DNA of 64,000 bases from Pedobacter polysacchareus (GCF_019802255.1 NZ_JAHYSS010000003.1:744001-808000); one strand, 5' to 3'; positions 41,303-51,069 are shown, numbered from the stretch's first letter. Numbers and translations are program-made. Notes: a model not told the origin generated them from the letters alone.

Positions 41303-42808
41303 CTATTCTGCTTCACGTAAATTTAAAGTCTTTGTGGTATTCGACCTGATTTCTTCCGTCATTTTCATGTTCTTGCTCAGTGCATGGCCATACGAAGGAA
41401 TCATAGCAGTCAATTTTTTCTGCCATTCTTTGCTTTTCAGTTGTTCTCCAAAACAACGTTCCATTAAGGTAATCATAATAGAAACCGCAGTAGATGCACC
41501 TGGTGAAGCACCCAATAAAGCAGCAATAGAGCCATCGGCAGCGGTAACTACCTCTGTTCCGAATTCTAAGATACCACCATGTTCCTCATCTTTTTTGATC
41601 ACCTGAACACGCTGACCAGCAGTTTCCAGTTCCCAATCTTCCATTCTAGCAGTTGGCAGGTATTCTCTTAAAGCCGTCATACGGTCTTCCGGAGATTGAC
41701 GCACTTGATTGATTAAATATTTTGTGAGTGGTAAATTGTCCAGTCCGGCAGAAATCATCGGGCGGATATTATTTACCTTAATTGACATCGGAAGGTCCAT
41801 TAAAGATCCATTTTTCAGGAATCTTGTAGAAAACCCTGCATAAGGACCAAAAAGCAATGCTTTTTTACCGTCGATCATTCTGGTATCTAAATGAGGAACA
41901 GACATCGGTGGTGCACCAACCGAAGCTTTACCATATACTTTAGCATCATGACTGGCGATTACATCTGGATTGATACATTTCAACCATTGTCCACTTACCG
42001 GGAAACCACCAAAACCTTTACCTTCAGGAATATCAGATTTTTCTAACAATGGCAATGAGCCACCACCAGCACCGATGAAAACAAATTTAGCTTTCACTAT
42101 ACGTTTATCGCCAGTAGCTTCGTCTTTTACTTTCACTTCCCAAAGCCCATTCTTTTGCTTCAATTTCTTCACATCATGAGAAAAGTGCATGCTTACCCCT
42201 TCCATTTTCTGAAGCGTGTCGAACATCATTCTGGTTAATGCCCCAAAATTCACATCAGTTCCCATGGTCATTCTTGTTGCAGCTACTTTTTCTTTAGGAT
42301 CACGTTGATCCATCACTAAAGGCATCCACTTTTTCAATTGATCAGGATCTTCGGAATACTTCATTCCTTCGAAAAGAAGATTTTCCTGTAATCTGTCGTA
42401 ACGTTCACGTAAAAACGCAACATTTTTCTCTCCCCACACAAAACTTACATGTGGAATGCTCTTAATAAATGTTTCGGGTGATCCTACCAGGTTGTGATTA
42501 ACCAGGAACGACCAAAACTGCTTGGATACTTCAAAAGATTCTGCAATAGCTACCGCTTTTCCAGTTTCTACTGAACCATCTGCTAATTGTGGCGTATAAT
42601 TTAGCTCACAAAATGCAGAATGTCCGGTGCCGGCGTTATTCCAGGCATCAGAACTCTCTGCCGCAGCAACATCCAGTCTTTCAAAAATTTCTATGGTGAT
42701 ATCCGGCTGCAGTTCCTTAAGTAATACACCTAATGTGGCGCTCATTATCCCTGCTCCAATCAATACAACATCCGCAGTTTTTTCCGAATTACTATTCTTA
42801 CGAGTCAT
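41303..42808 (-). CDS. mqo: Malate:quinone oxidoreductase
   Basis: A membrane-associated FAD enzyme oxidising malate to oxaloacetate and reducing quinone, in the TCA cycle. It has 501 residues, normal length. The FAD-binding N-terminus is ADVVLIGAGIMSATLGVLLKEL (about 12-33). Family signatures include AWNNAGTGHSAFCELNYTP (about 55-73), ATRMTMGTDVNFGALTR, FVFIGAGGGSLPLLEKS and LLGASPGASTAVSIM near the C-terminus. It is monocistronic, with a terminator downstream. Confidence 0.96.
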   Translation of the reverse strand: MTRKNSNSEKTADVVLIGAGIMSATLGVLLKELQPDITIEIFERLDVAAAESSDAWNNAGTGHSAFCELNYTPQLADGSVETGKAVAIAESFEVSKQFWSFLVNHNLVGSPETFIKSIPHVSFVWGEKNVAFLRERYDRLQENLLFEGMKYSEDPDQLKKWMPLVMDQRDPKEKVAATRMTMGTDVNFGALTRMMFDTLQKMEGVSMHFSHDVKKLKQKNGLWEVKVKDEATGDKRIVKAKFVFIGAGGGSLPLLEKSDIPEGKGFGGFPVSGQWLKCINPDVIASHDAKVYGKASVGAPPMSVPHLDTRMIDGKKALLFGPYAGFSTRFLKNGSLMDLPMSIKVNNIRPMISAGLDNLPLTKYLINQVRQSPEDRMTALREYLPTARMEDWELETAGQRVQVIKKDEEHGGILEFGTEVVTAADGSIAALLGASPGASTAVSIMITLMERCFGEQLKSKEWQKKLTAMIPSYGHALSKNMKMTEEIRSNTTKTLNLREAE

Positions 42809-43059
42809 TTATTTGAATTTTTATGCAAAAATACAATACCTTATCAAATAATCCTTAAGAAAACAAGATGTTTTACGAATTATTTCCATCAATTTTCAGA
42901 AATCCAAAAAATACCCTTGATAAATGAGGTAAAGACTGGAGAAATCCTCCCCATTTTTAGGTAAATTTTCATTTACTCTAATTTTATTACCTAAATTGAT
43001 AGGATACTTTCTTTTACTACCCTATAATTCACACAAAGAAAACTCAGAATATCAGCTAC

Positions 43060-43949
43060 TTAAGCCTTCATTTGTTTGTCATTTTTATATGACTTAGCTG
43101 GTATAATATGGTCTAACTCCAGCCGGATGCGATCTTGTTCTATCAATTCCTTCAATTCTGCTTTTTTAGGTAAGTATAATCGATATTTACTGGCAAATAA
43201 TTTTTCATTCTCTGCCAGCACAGAATATTTAACGATAGTTTCATCCTTCTCACTACAAAGTATGATGCCAATAGTGGGATGATCATCCTTTCCTTTTTTC
43301 AAGTCATTGTACATCCTGACATACATATCCATTTGCCCAATCGCACTGTGGGTAAGCTGATCTGTTTTCAAGTCAATCAATACAAAACATTTCAGGTAAT
43401 AGTTGTAGAAGACCAGATCAATAAAAAAATCAGCAGTATCTGTCACGATATGTTCTTGTCTTCCTACAAAAGCATATCCTTTTCCCAGTTCCATTAAAAA
43501 TTGCTGCAGATGATTGATGAGTATGCTTTCTATGGTACTTTCTGAAGTTTTGGTATCCGTAGGCAAACCTAAAAATTCAAAGATATAAGAGTCCTTGATG
43601 AGTTCCTGAGCATTTGGAATTTCCTCCTCCCTGTTTCCAGCACCCGCCCCACATACTGCGACCTGATGTTTCGCTGTAAGGTGCGCGTGTCCCAGCCTCC
43701 TTCAACAGCAAACCGAATGTACTCGGCTCTTAAATCATTGCTTTCAATTCGGCTAATGATGCGGTAGTGTGTCCAGCTCAATTTGGTACTCACTGCGTTC
43801 CAAATTGAAAAAGCATTATAAAATGCCCTCATATTGTTCAAATTACGCTCATCAAAGCCCTTTCCAAACTCCAGCGTAAGCTGCTGAGCTAATTTTTTCA
43901 ATACTGATTTACCATAGGCCGCTTTTGCATTTGACCAGGTAGCTGCAAG
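43060..43949 (-). pseudogene. DUF1016 (YhcG-type) PD-(D/E)XK nuclease, frameshifted and truncated
   Basis: From 43949 down, the frame reads LAATWSNAKAAYGKSVLKKL, then FGKGFDERNLNNMRAFY, then WTHYRIISRIES and FAVEGGWDTRTLQRNI, all typical of the DUF1016 N-domain. A frameshift near 43640 moves the remaining protein (EEEIPNAQELIKDSY, IFEFLGLP) into the frame of the ORF 43060-43566. That ORF holds the PD-(D/E)XK nuclease core (ADFFIDLVFYNYYLKCFVLIDLKT; GIILCSEKDETIVKYS). The first part of the N-domain is missing: an in-frame stop lies just above 43949, where an unrelated plus-strand gene tail begins. Members are linked to restriction/defence contexts; this one is inactive. Confidence 0.85.
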
Positions 43950-44097
43950 TTATTTAAAGCAAATTGCCGACCATGATCACCATCGTCCAGACCACAAAGC
44001 GTTCAAAGTGCTGGAAAAAGAATATAAAGTCCTCAAAGCGCAGCTGGAACACCTGCCCGGTAAGCCCGCAGAACAAAATTCAGGTACAAATACCTGA
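43950..44097 (+). pseudogene. Unidentified gene tail fused to DUF1016 remnant
   Basis: The plus strand is open from about 43918 to a TGA at 44095-44097 and reads YLKQIADHDHHRPDHKAF, VLEKEYKVLKAQLEHLPGKP. This is a charged helical C-terminus with no start codon. The frame is clean, codon use looks coding, and it begins where DUF1016 homology stops. It is probably the end of a gene truncated by the same rearrangement. The family is not recognised. Confidence 0.35.
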
Positions 44098-44234
44098 TTT
44101 TAGACCAACCATTTTTTTAATGCCATAAGCTATTTATCTTCCCAAACAGTTAAGGGAGATTCCTGTCAAAAAAATAATAAAACAATTCCCCCTGTTTAAT
44201 TGCTGTTATAATCTAAATACAAAATCAGAAGCGT

Positions 44235-45602
44235 ATGATCTCAGTGAACCCAACGAATGGAAAAACGATAAAAACCTATATAGAAGACACAGAAAAGCAG
44301 GTCAATACGAAAATAGAAAAGACACATCAGGCTTGGTTAAAATGGAAAGAAACCCGTTTTTCTGTGCGTGCAGAGTTCCTTAGAAATACTTCCGCAGTAC
44401 TGTTAAAACGGAAAACTGAACTGGCCACTTTAATGGCTAAAGAAATGGGAAAACCATTGCCTGCAGGAATTGCCGAAATTGAAAAATGTGCAGCTGTATG
44501 CGATTTTTATGCTTCAAATGGCGCTAATTTTCTAAAAGATGAGCTCATTGCCACCGAAGCCAGTAAAAGTTATGTCAGCTTTCAGCCATTAGGCGTGGTT
44601 CTGGCGGTGATGCCCTGGAATTTCCCCTTCTGGCAATTGTTTCGTTTTTTAGCTCCTGCATTAATGGCAGGTAATGCGGGCGTATTGAAGCATGCTTCCA
44701 ACGTGAGCGGCTGCGCATTGGCAATCGAAGAGGTCATTAAAGAAGCAGGTTTTCCAAAAGACCTTTTCCATGTTTTACTGATCAATAGTAAAGTAGTAAA
44801 ACAAGCCATTGCCCATCCTTTCATCAAAGCGGTTACTTTAACCGGGAGTACGGAAGCCGGCAAACAAGTTGCACAGCAAGCAGGTTTTCATTTGAAAAAA
44901 ACAGTACTGGAATTGGGTGGAAGCGATCCTTATCTGGTATTAGCAGATGCAGATCTGGAGCAGGCGGCGGAAATCTGCATGCAAAGCAGGCTGATCAACA
45001 ATGGTCAGAGTTGTATTGCTGCAAAAAGATTCATTCTCGTAAAAGAGATAGAAAAAGATTTCATAAAAATCTTCCTTAAAAAAATGCAGTCAAAAATTAC
45101 CGGAGACCCATTTGATCAGCAGACTGACCTTGGCCCTATGGCCAGGAAAGACCTGCGTGATGAGTTACATCATCAGGTAATGGACAATATTAAAGCTGGG
45201 GCAAAATGTATTCTTGGTGGCAAAATCCCTGAATTTAAAGGTGAACATGCATTTTACAGCCCTACGATTCTTACTGGAATAAAAAAAGGAATGCCAGCGT
45301 ACGAGGAAGAACTTTTTGGTCCGGTAGCTTTAATATTCACGGCAAAGGATGAGGAAGATGCGATTAAGATTGCGAACGATAGTCCGTTTGGATTAGGAGC
45401 AGCAGTTTTTACAGCTTCAAAAGCACGAGGAGAAGAAATTGCGGCGAAGAAATTAAACGCAGGATCCTGCTTTGTCAATAGTCTGGTAAAATCAGATTCA
45501 AGATTACCCTTTGGTGGAATCAACCAAAGTGGTTATGGCAGAGAACTCAGTTCTTTTGGTATTCGTGAATTTGTAAACATTAAAACGGTCTATATCCAAT
45601 AA
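44235..45602 (+). CDS. NAD(P)-dependent aldehyde dehydrogenase (succinate-semialdehyde type)
   Basis: This 455-residue ALDH has oxyanion/NAD motifs VMPWNFPFWQLFR (about 125-137) and TLTGSTEAGK (201-210), general base Glu226 (LELGGSDP) and nucleophile Cys260 (NNGQSCIAAKRF). The closing signature is LPFGGINQSGYGREL near 426-440. The compact N-terminus and YASNGANFLKDE resemble Sad/GabD-type succinate-semialdehyde dehydrogenases. The true substrate is inferred. It is monocistronic and converges with a hypothetical gene only three bases away. Confidence 0.9.
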   Translation: MISVNPTNGKTIKTYIEDTEKQVNTKIEKTHQAWLKWKETRFSVRAEFLRNTSAVLLKRKTELATLMAKEMGKPLPAGIAEIEKCAAVCDFYASNGANFLKDELIATEASKSYVSFQPLGVVLAVMPWNFPFWQLFRFLAPALMAGNAGVLKHASNVSGCALAIEEVIKEAGFPKDLFHVLLINSKVVKQAIAHPFIKAVTLTGSTEAGKQVAQQAGFHLKKTVLELGGSDPYLVLADADLEQAAEICMQSRLINNGQSCIAAKRFILVKEIEKDFIKIFLKKMQSKITGDPFDQQTDLGPMARKDLRDELHHQVMDNIKAGAKCILGGKIPEFKGEHAFYSPTILTGIKKGMPAYEEELFGPVALIFTAKDEEDAIKIANDSPFGLGAAVFTASKARGEEIAAKKLNAGSCFVNSLVKSDSRLPFGGINQSGYGRELSSFGIREFVNIKTVYIQ

Positions 45603-45605
45603 GGA

Positions 45606-46037
45606 CTAGACTTGATTCCATCGGGGCAACTGACCATAAATTCCCTGATAAATCTGCAGGATTTTCGATTTCATAGTCGCAGGCAAGTCCTTGTTCTTAT
45701 GATCATAAGTCACATACCAATGGATGTGTAAAGCTTCTATGTCTTCGATCATCATTTGTACAGGCCAGGAATTCTTGCGTTCAATCTCCCCAAATTGAAA
45801 ACCGTTGAGCAAGTTCTCCCGTAGATCGTCCACAATATCTGGATTGGGTTTCAGCTCTTTTGATTTTTCAGGTGGACCAGATTTATTGATATAAACCAAT
45901 TCCACCCTCCCCTTTCTTAGCGCATACACCAAATATAGCCCATAATTATGCGACGCTACATTGCAAACTTCTACCAAACTGTCCGTTGCCTGAAAAAAGA
46001 AATTGCCCTGCTTGTATTTACTCAATTCGTCAAACAT
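45606..46037 (-). CDS. Hypothetical protein (143 aa)
   Basis: The start is placed at the ATG at 46037 (MFDELSKYKQGNFFF); a longer frame begins at TTG. The protein is soluble, mixed alpha/beta: TDSLVEVCNVASHNYGLYLV, VYALRKGRVELVYI, PDIVDDLRENLLNGFQF, LHIHWYVTYD and IYQGIYGQLPRW. The central part GLYLVYALRKGRVELVYIG-like suggests a GIY-YIG-like or related small nuclease-type fold, but essential residues are not convincing, so no function is assigned. It is next to, and converges with, the aldehyde dehydrogenase gene. Confidence 0.65.
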   Translation of the reverse strand: MFDELSKYKQGNFFFQATDSLVEVCNVASHNYGLYLVYALRKGRVELVYINKSGPPEKSKELKPNPDIVDDLRENLLNGFQFGEIERKNSWPVQMMIEDIEALHIHWYVTYDHKNKDLPATMKSKILQIYQGIYGQLPRWNQV

Positions 46038-46114
46038 AGATCTAAGAGTTTTAAAACCCGATCGTTTTTTCAATCGCGTTATCCCAATATAAAAATTTTG
46101 AAACCATCTTACAA

Positions 46115-46129
46115 ATTAACTCAGTTAAT
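46115..46129. promoter_or_regulatory. Inverted repeat upstream of EPS operon
   Basis: ATTAAC (46115-46120), TCA, GTTAAT (46124-46129). It lies in the 287-base region before the Wza-like gene, which otherwise shows no gene. A -7-like box TAACTTTA is seen near 46290. Both assignments are weak. Confidence 0.25.
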
Positions 46130-46323
46130 GGAGTAGAAAAAACAATTACCTCTGTTGTTTCTGTAATTCTGCTTGTACAATCTGTCAATTCCCACCAGAT
46201 CCTGCTGAAATTACTGTCAATAACGATGCCCAGATTAACAGTTTACTTACAACTTAAAAAAACGATATACTGCTGAATTTTAAATAGATAACTTTAACTA
46301 TTCTAATAATCAGCCGTATCATC

Positions 46324-47082
46324 ATGAAAAAAAGACCCTACATTCTAGTGTTATGTGTGCTCTTCTTCAGCGCATGTGTTCCTCAGCGAAACCTGGTTTA
46401 TTTCAGCGATTTATCTGAATTGGCTAAAGATCAGATCAGCAGTGCTGAGGCTGAACTTAAGATTCAAAAGAGCGATCGGCTACGTATTTCAGTGAACAGT
46501 TTAAGCCCTGAATCCAATGCGTTATTTATTAAACCAACAACAAGAACCAATACGGAAGAAAGCCGCAATGTGCAAAGTTATCAGGTAGATCATCAAGGCA
46601 TGGTGACCCTCCCACTCAGCGGCAATATCAAATTAGAAGGATTAACCATTGAAGACGCGCAAAAGTTGATTACCCAATCACTAAACCAGTATATGAGATC
46701 GCCGATTGTTGAAGTACAGCTGCTTAATTTCAAGGTGACAGTGATTGGGGAAGTCAACCAACCGGCTTCATTTACCGTCAACAGCACACAGCTGAACCTG
46801 CTGGAAGCATTGGGTATGGCAGGCGACATGACAGTTTATGGAAAACGTGAAAATGTACTGGTCATCAGGGAAATTAATGGAACACGCAGTATGGTCAGAC
46901 TCAACCTCAATAAAAAAGACGTTTTCCAATCTCCATATTTTCATTTGAAACAGAATGATATTGTTTACGTAGAACCCGACAAGTCAAAAGAAAAAGAATT
47001 CAGTCCAAACAACCGTGCACTCCCGATTATCACCGCTTGTATCTCTGCCGTTGCTGTCCTGCTTACCGCATTAATCCGTTAA
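46324..47082 (+). CDS. Polysaccharide export lipoprotein (Wza/GfcE-like)
   Basis: A 252-residue outer-membrane auxiliary protein. A lipoprotein signal peptide ends with the lipobox FFSAC (Cys18). A Poly_export domain (about 45-130, KIQKSDRLRISV; YQVDHQGMVTLPLSGNIKLEGL) precedes one SLBB domain (about 137-190, VTVIGEVNQPASFTVN). A C-terminal hydrophobic helix (about 232-250) is typical of Bacteroidota members. It forms the export channel for the polymer made by the following genes. It is the first gene of the EPS cluster, with the autokinase gene starting 11 bases downstream. Confidence 0.93.
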   Translation: MKKRPYILVLCVLFFSACVPQRNLVYFSDLSELAKDQISSAEAELKIQKSDRLRISVNSLSPESNALFIKPTTRTNTEESRNVQSYQVDHQGMVTLPLSGNIKLEGLTIEDAQKLITQSLNQYMRSPIVEVQLLNFKVTVIGEVNQPASFTVNSTQLNLLEALGMAGDMTVYGKRENVLVIREINGTRSMVRLNLNKKDVFQSPYFHLKQNDIVYVEPDKSKEKEFSPNNRALPIITACISAVAVLLTALIR

Positions 47083-47093
47083 TAAATTTCAAG

Positions 47094-49385
47094 ATGATGA
47101 ACCCTAAATCTCCAGAGGACTTTAAAGTTTTGATGATGAAATACCTGAAATATTGGTATGTCTTTCTGATCAGTATACTGGTTTGTCTGGCAGCTGCGTT
47201 CATTTATTTGAATACGGCCACACCAAGTTATAAGGTGAGCAGCACTTTATTGGTTCAGGATGATAAAAAAGGAGATGGAGAGCTGAAAGGTACTGCTTTT
47301 AACGACCTGAACATGTTTCGTACAGATAAAAAAGTAGACAATGAAATAGAGGTACTTCGTTCCAGGGACTTAATTTACAAAGTATTAAAAAGCCTTTCCT
47401 TAGAAACTTCGTATTTTCAGAAAGATCGATGGAATGAAAAAGAACTGTATGCCGGTCAGCTGCCGATTAAGGTTAGGGTCATCGCCATCAGTCCGCTTGC
47501 TTATCAGAAAAAGATCGCCATAGCCCCCTTAAATGAGGATGCTTTTTACCTGGTAGAAGGTGATCAGCAATGGGAATTTAAATATGGACAAGAGATCAGA
47601 AGAACAGGTTTCCATATTACTGTTCAGCAAGGACCTGCTGCATGGGAAACCTCCAATCCGATCCGGTTAAAATTTAATAACCTGTATACCATGGCCGAGG
47701 CCTATAGCTTGAAAAAATTAAGCGTTTTACCGGTCATCAAAGATGCCAATACCGTTGTACTTAGTTTACAGGATGCAGTTCCACAGCGTGGGATTGACAT
47801 TTTAACCAGCCTGATCAAAACCTATAATGAAGAAAATGTGGCGAGGAAAAACACCATTGCAGTCAACACCATTAACTTTATTGACAAGCGACTGGCTTAT
47901 CTCAGCAAAGATTTATCAGTTGTAGAGGGAGATGTAGAAAATTATAAAAGAGCGAATATGGTGACCGACCTCAGTGAGGATGCCCAGATCAATGTGCTCA
48001 AATCAGGTGAATATGAGCAGCAGACTGCGAGTTCAGAAGTGCAGCTCCGCGTGATTGAAGCATTGCAGAACTATCTTTCCAAACCAGACAACCAGTTCAA
48101 AATGGTACCCAGTTCGTTAACGATCAACAACCAGACTTTAAATGAATTGAGCAGCAAATTTAATGCAACACAGCAGGAAAGGAACCGGATGTTACGCACT
48201 TCAAACCCAAACAATCCCCTGGTACTTAACTTAACAGACCAATTACAGACTTTAAAGGCCAATATAGAAGAGAATTTGCAAAACATTAAAGAAGGTATGC
48301 TGATTGAACGCAGCAACCTGGCCGCGATGTCTTCAAGGTTCAACCGCAGAATCATGGCCGCTCCAGTTGTAGAAAGAGGTTTACTGGAAAGAAGCAGGGA
48401 ACAAGGCGTAAAGACAAGTTTGTATCATTATTTGCTCCAGAAAAGAGAAGAAACTACCCTTTCTTTATCTGGCACAGTGCCAACTTCACAGGTAATTGAT
48501 CAGCCTGCCTATCATTCTGTGCCTGTTTCACCAAAAAAGCAGCTCAGTTATCTTCTGGCTTTCTTTTTCGGCAGTTTTATTCCCGCAGCAGTATTGTATG
48601 GAAAATCTGTACTGAACAATAAAGTAATAGATGTTCAGGAGATCACCGCGCTCACTGGCGTTAGAATCCTGGGGATTTTAAACCATGTCAATGAAAACGA
48701 AAAAAAAATATTAGAGAACAACAGCAGGACTACCATTTCTGAACTGTTCAGGTACATCAGGAGTAACCTCCATTTTCTGAGCTACGGATTACCCAACCAG
48801 GTGTTGCTCGTGACCTCTTGTATGCAAGCGGAAGGCAAGACATTTTTCAGTCTGAATCTGGGAATGACCCTTGCCGCAGTTCAGAAAAAGGTAGTCCTGC
48901 TGGAATTTGATTTGCGTAAACCCGACCTTTTGGAAAGGATGAAAATCAGTCCGGGACCAGGCATTACCGAATACCTCAATGAAGAAAAAACTGATCTGGA
49001 AGCGCTGATTAAGCCCTCAGGAATTTCTCCAAACCTTTATGTAATTGGTTGTGGAGCCCCACATGATAACCCAGCAGATTTAATGCTGAATCCGGCAATT
49101 GCCTTGCTCATTAAAAAATTAAGGACCAGATTTGACTATGTGATCATGGATACTTCACCCGTTGGACAAGTAGCAGACGCCTTCAGTCTGGCTCCTTATG
49201 CGGATGCCAGCATTTATCTGGTGAGGTACAATTATACCGATAAATTCCACCTGAACATCCTGCGTGACATCTACGATCATGGCAGACTCATTAATCCAAT
49301 GGTGGTATTTAACGATGCCAAAAATGACAATAAACAAAGCTATGGATATGGTTACAATAGTTATCCATTGAGGTTAAAGCGTTAG
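47094..49385 (+). CDS. Polysaccharide co-polymerase / tyrosine autokinase (Wzc-like)
   Basis: The start is at the ATG at 47094 (MMNPKSPED, 763 aa); an earlier TTG lies inside the export gene. A Wzz domain with one helix (about 20-42) is followed by a long periplasmic coiled-coil part (about 150-470), a second helix (about 490-510) and a BY-kinase domain (about 560-745). The kinase has Walker A MQAEGKTF (about 577-584), Walker A' VVLLEFDLRKPDLL and Walker B YVIMDTSP. The tail YGYGYNSYPLRLKR supplies the Tyr cluster. It controls chain length and assembly with the Wza-like channel. Confidence 0.93.
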   Translation: MMNPKSPEDFKVLMMKYLKYWYVFLISILVCLAAAFIYLNTATPSYKVSSTLLVQDDKKGDGELKGTAFNDLNMFRTDKKVDNEIEVLRSRDLIYKVLKSLSLETSYFQKDRWNEKELYAGQLPIKVRVIAISPLAYQKKIAIAPLNEDAFYLVEGDQQWEFKYGQEIRRTGFHITVQQGPAAWETSNPIRLKFNNLYTMAEAYSLKKLSVLPVIKDANTVVLSLQDAVPQRGIDILTSLIKTYNEENVARKNTIAVNTINFIDKRLAYLSKDLSVVEGDVENYKRANMVTDLSEDAQINVLKSGEYEQQTASSEVQLRVIEALQNYLSKPDNQFKMVPSSLTINNQTLNELSSKFNATQQERNRMLRTSNPNNPLVLNLTDQLQTLKANIEENLQNIKEGMLIERSNLAAMSSRFNRRIMAAPVVERGLLERSREQGVKTSLYHYLLQKREETTLSLSGTVPTSQVIDQPAYHSVPVSPKKQLSYLLAFFFGSFIPAAVLYGKSVLNNKVIDVQEITALTGVRILGILNHVNENEKKILENNSRTTISELFRYIRSNLHFLSYGLPNQVLLVTSCMQAEGKTFFSLNLGMTLAAVQKKVVLLEFDLRKPDLLERMKISPGPGITEYLNEEKTDLEALIKPSGISPNLYVIGCGAPHDNPADLMLNPAIALLIKKLRTRFDYVIMDTSPVGQVADAFSLAPYADASIYLVRYNYTDKFHLNILRDIYDHGRLINPMVVFNDAKNDNKQSYGYGYNSYPLRLKR

Positions 49386-49445
49386 TTTTTTCAGCACCGA
49401 TTACCAAGCAAACCAATATAAAAATGCCTTTAATGCAATAAACAC

Positions 49446-49470
49446 CGCTACTCATGTAACTGAGGTAGCG
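49446..49470 (+). promoter_or_regulatory. Hairpin in the leader of the UpxY-type gene
   Basis: CGCTACTCA (49446-49454) pairs with TGA-G-GTAGCG (49461-49470) with one bulged G. A run of eight T occurs at 49503-49510. It lies in the 136-base gap between the autokinase and the antiterminator gene. It may be a pausing/loading element for the NusG paralogue, or a weak internal terminator. Confidence 0.4.
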
Positions 49471-49521
49471 AAGCTGTACCCAAATACAATTCTAATCACC
49501 TCTTTTTTTTAATGTTTCATT

Positions 49522-50076
49522 ATGGATTTACATGACACACACCAAGCGTTATGGCGCAAACAATGGCTGGTGGTTTACACCCGTCCGAGATGGGAGAAAA
49601 AAGTAGACCGTCTATTACAAATGCAGGGCATAGAATCTTATTGTCCGGTAAAAACAGTAACCAATCAATGGGCAGACCGTAAAAAGCAAGTCAGCCTCCC
49701 CCTCTTCAACTCCTACGTTTTTGTGCGTATTAATGAACGGGAAGCCTATAAAGTAAAACAAACACTGGGCGTCATGAACTTTGTTTATTACATGGCTAAG
49801 CCTGCGGTAGTCAAAGATCAGGTGATTGAAAAAATCAAAGAATATACCCGTAACTGTCCGGATGTAGAAGTAGTAAACCTTCAGGACATCAATACCGGTG
49901 ATCGGATCAGAGTAAAAAAAGGGTTGTTTTTTGATCAGGAAGGCACCGTGATCAGGGTTCAGGGCAAAAACGTAATCCTTGTTTTTGATCATTTAAACTG
50001 CGCGCTGGTCAGCAATTTTCCACTCAGCAATGTGATGTTAAATAATTTCCATACCAGCCCGATCTCCTATAACTAG
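49522..50076 (+). CDS. UpxY-type transcription antiterminator (NusG/RfaH paralogue)
   Basis: A 184-residue NusG-family protein. The NGN domain (about 10-105) reads WLVVYTRPRWEKKVDRLL, MQGIESYCPVKTVTNQWADRK and LPLFNSYVFVRI. A KOW domain (about 125-165) contains GDRIRVKKGLFFDQEGTV. In Bacteroides, such UpxY proteins act on the operon they head, letting RNA polymerase pass terminators in long polysaccharide operons. Here it follows the export and kinase genes and precedes the sugar-assembly genes by six bases, so it probably controls the downstream block. Confidence 0.9.
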   Translation: MDLHDTHQALWRKQWLVVYTRPRWEKKVDRLLQMQGIESYCPVKTVTNQWADRKKQVSLPLFNSYVFVRINEREAYKVKQTLGVMNFVYYMAKPAVVKDQVIEKIKEYTRNCPDVEVVNLQDINTGDRIRVKKGLFFDQEGTVIRVQGKNVILVFDHLNCALVSNFPLSNVMLNNFHTSPISYN

Positions 50077-50082
50077 GTTCAG

Positions 50083-51069
50083 ATGAAACATCCAGCAGTC
50101 AGAATTCCGGCCTTAGATGGGCTTAGGGGAATTGCCATATTGTCCCTGCTGCTGTACCATTATACCACGAAATTTGGAGAAAAGTTTAACACTACACTCA
50201 GCACCAGCGTCTGGGAATTTTCCTGCGGACGTTATGGTGTCGAGCTGTTTTTTATCATCAGCGGTTTTGTCATATATAAAATGATAGAAAGAGTCCATTC
50301 TCCAGCAGAATTCCTCTATAGACGCATCGTTCGGCTATACCCCACTTTCTGGCTTTGCTTAGGTCTTACCTATGTTTCTATGCTGTATTTCGGCCCGGAT
50401 ATTTACCAGAGAACGGCGAAAGAATTTTACGTCAACATCAGCATGTTCCCTTCTTTATTTTGTACCAGGGCTATTGATGATGTTTACTGGTCTTTACTGG
50501 TGCAATGGTGTTTTTACATCTTCATTTTGCTGCTGCTCTTGCTTCGTTTACACCGTAAAATGAAATATGTAGCGGTTATTTACCTACTCTGTTATGCCTT
50601 CATTTGCTACGATTTTAAATTTATTACCGAGTGGTATTACGGGAGTTTATTCCTGCTGGGTATTTCATTTTACAGGATCTGGCGCTCCGACCGCGGATGG
50701 TTCTGGCATGTGCTCATTTTTAGCTGTTTATTCCTTACTTTATTTTCCCCCAACCGTATGGATTTTATCGTAATGGCAGTATGGTTGATCATTTTTTACT
50801 TTTTCATTTATGGAGAAACAGGTGTATTAAAATTCCCTCCTCTGGTATTTTTGGGAGAGATTTCTTATGCTTTGTTTCTGACCCATCAATACATAGGCCA
50901 TAGCATACAGCTCCTCCTTATTCACCGTGGCCTGACCAATTACTTTTTGCTGCTCTTTGGTCCGATGTTGCTAATGATACTACTGGCTTATCTGATCACC
51001 ATCTGTTTTGAAAAGCCCGTCACGACCTATCTATACAGGTCAGGAAAACGGCTGTTTCAATGGAACTGA
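50083..51069 (+). CDS. Acyltransferase 3 family membrane protein
   Basis: A 328-residue polytopic protein, OafA/EPS O-acetyltransferase type. The N-terminal signature RIPALDGLRGIAILSLLLYHY (about 5-25) has the catalytic His. FFIISGFVIYKMIER (about 55-69) and YRRIVRLYPTFWLCL (about 77-92) follow, with about nine to ten helices overall. It probably O-acetylates the repeat unit. It overlaps the flippase gene by ten bases. Confidence 0.9.
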   Translation: MKHPAVRIPALDGLRGIAILSLLLYHYTTKFGEKFNTTLSTSVWEFSCGRYGVELFFIISGFVIYKMIERVHSPAEFLYRRIVRLYPTFWLCLGLTYVSMLYFGPDIYQRTAKEFYVNISMFPSLFCTRAIDDVYWSLLVQWCFYIFILLLLLLRLHRKMKYVAVIYLLCYAFICYDFKFITEWYYGSLFLLGISFYRIWRSDRGWFWHVLIFSCLFLTLFSPNRMDFIVMAVWLIIFYFFIYGETGVLKFPPLVFLGEISYALFLTHQYIGHSIQLLLIHRGLTNYFLLLFGPMLLMILLAYLITICFEKPVTTYLYRSGKRLFQWN

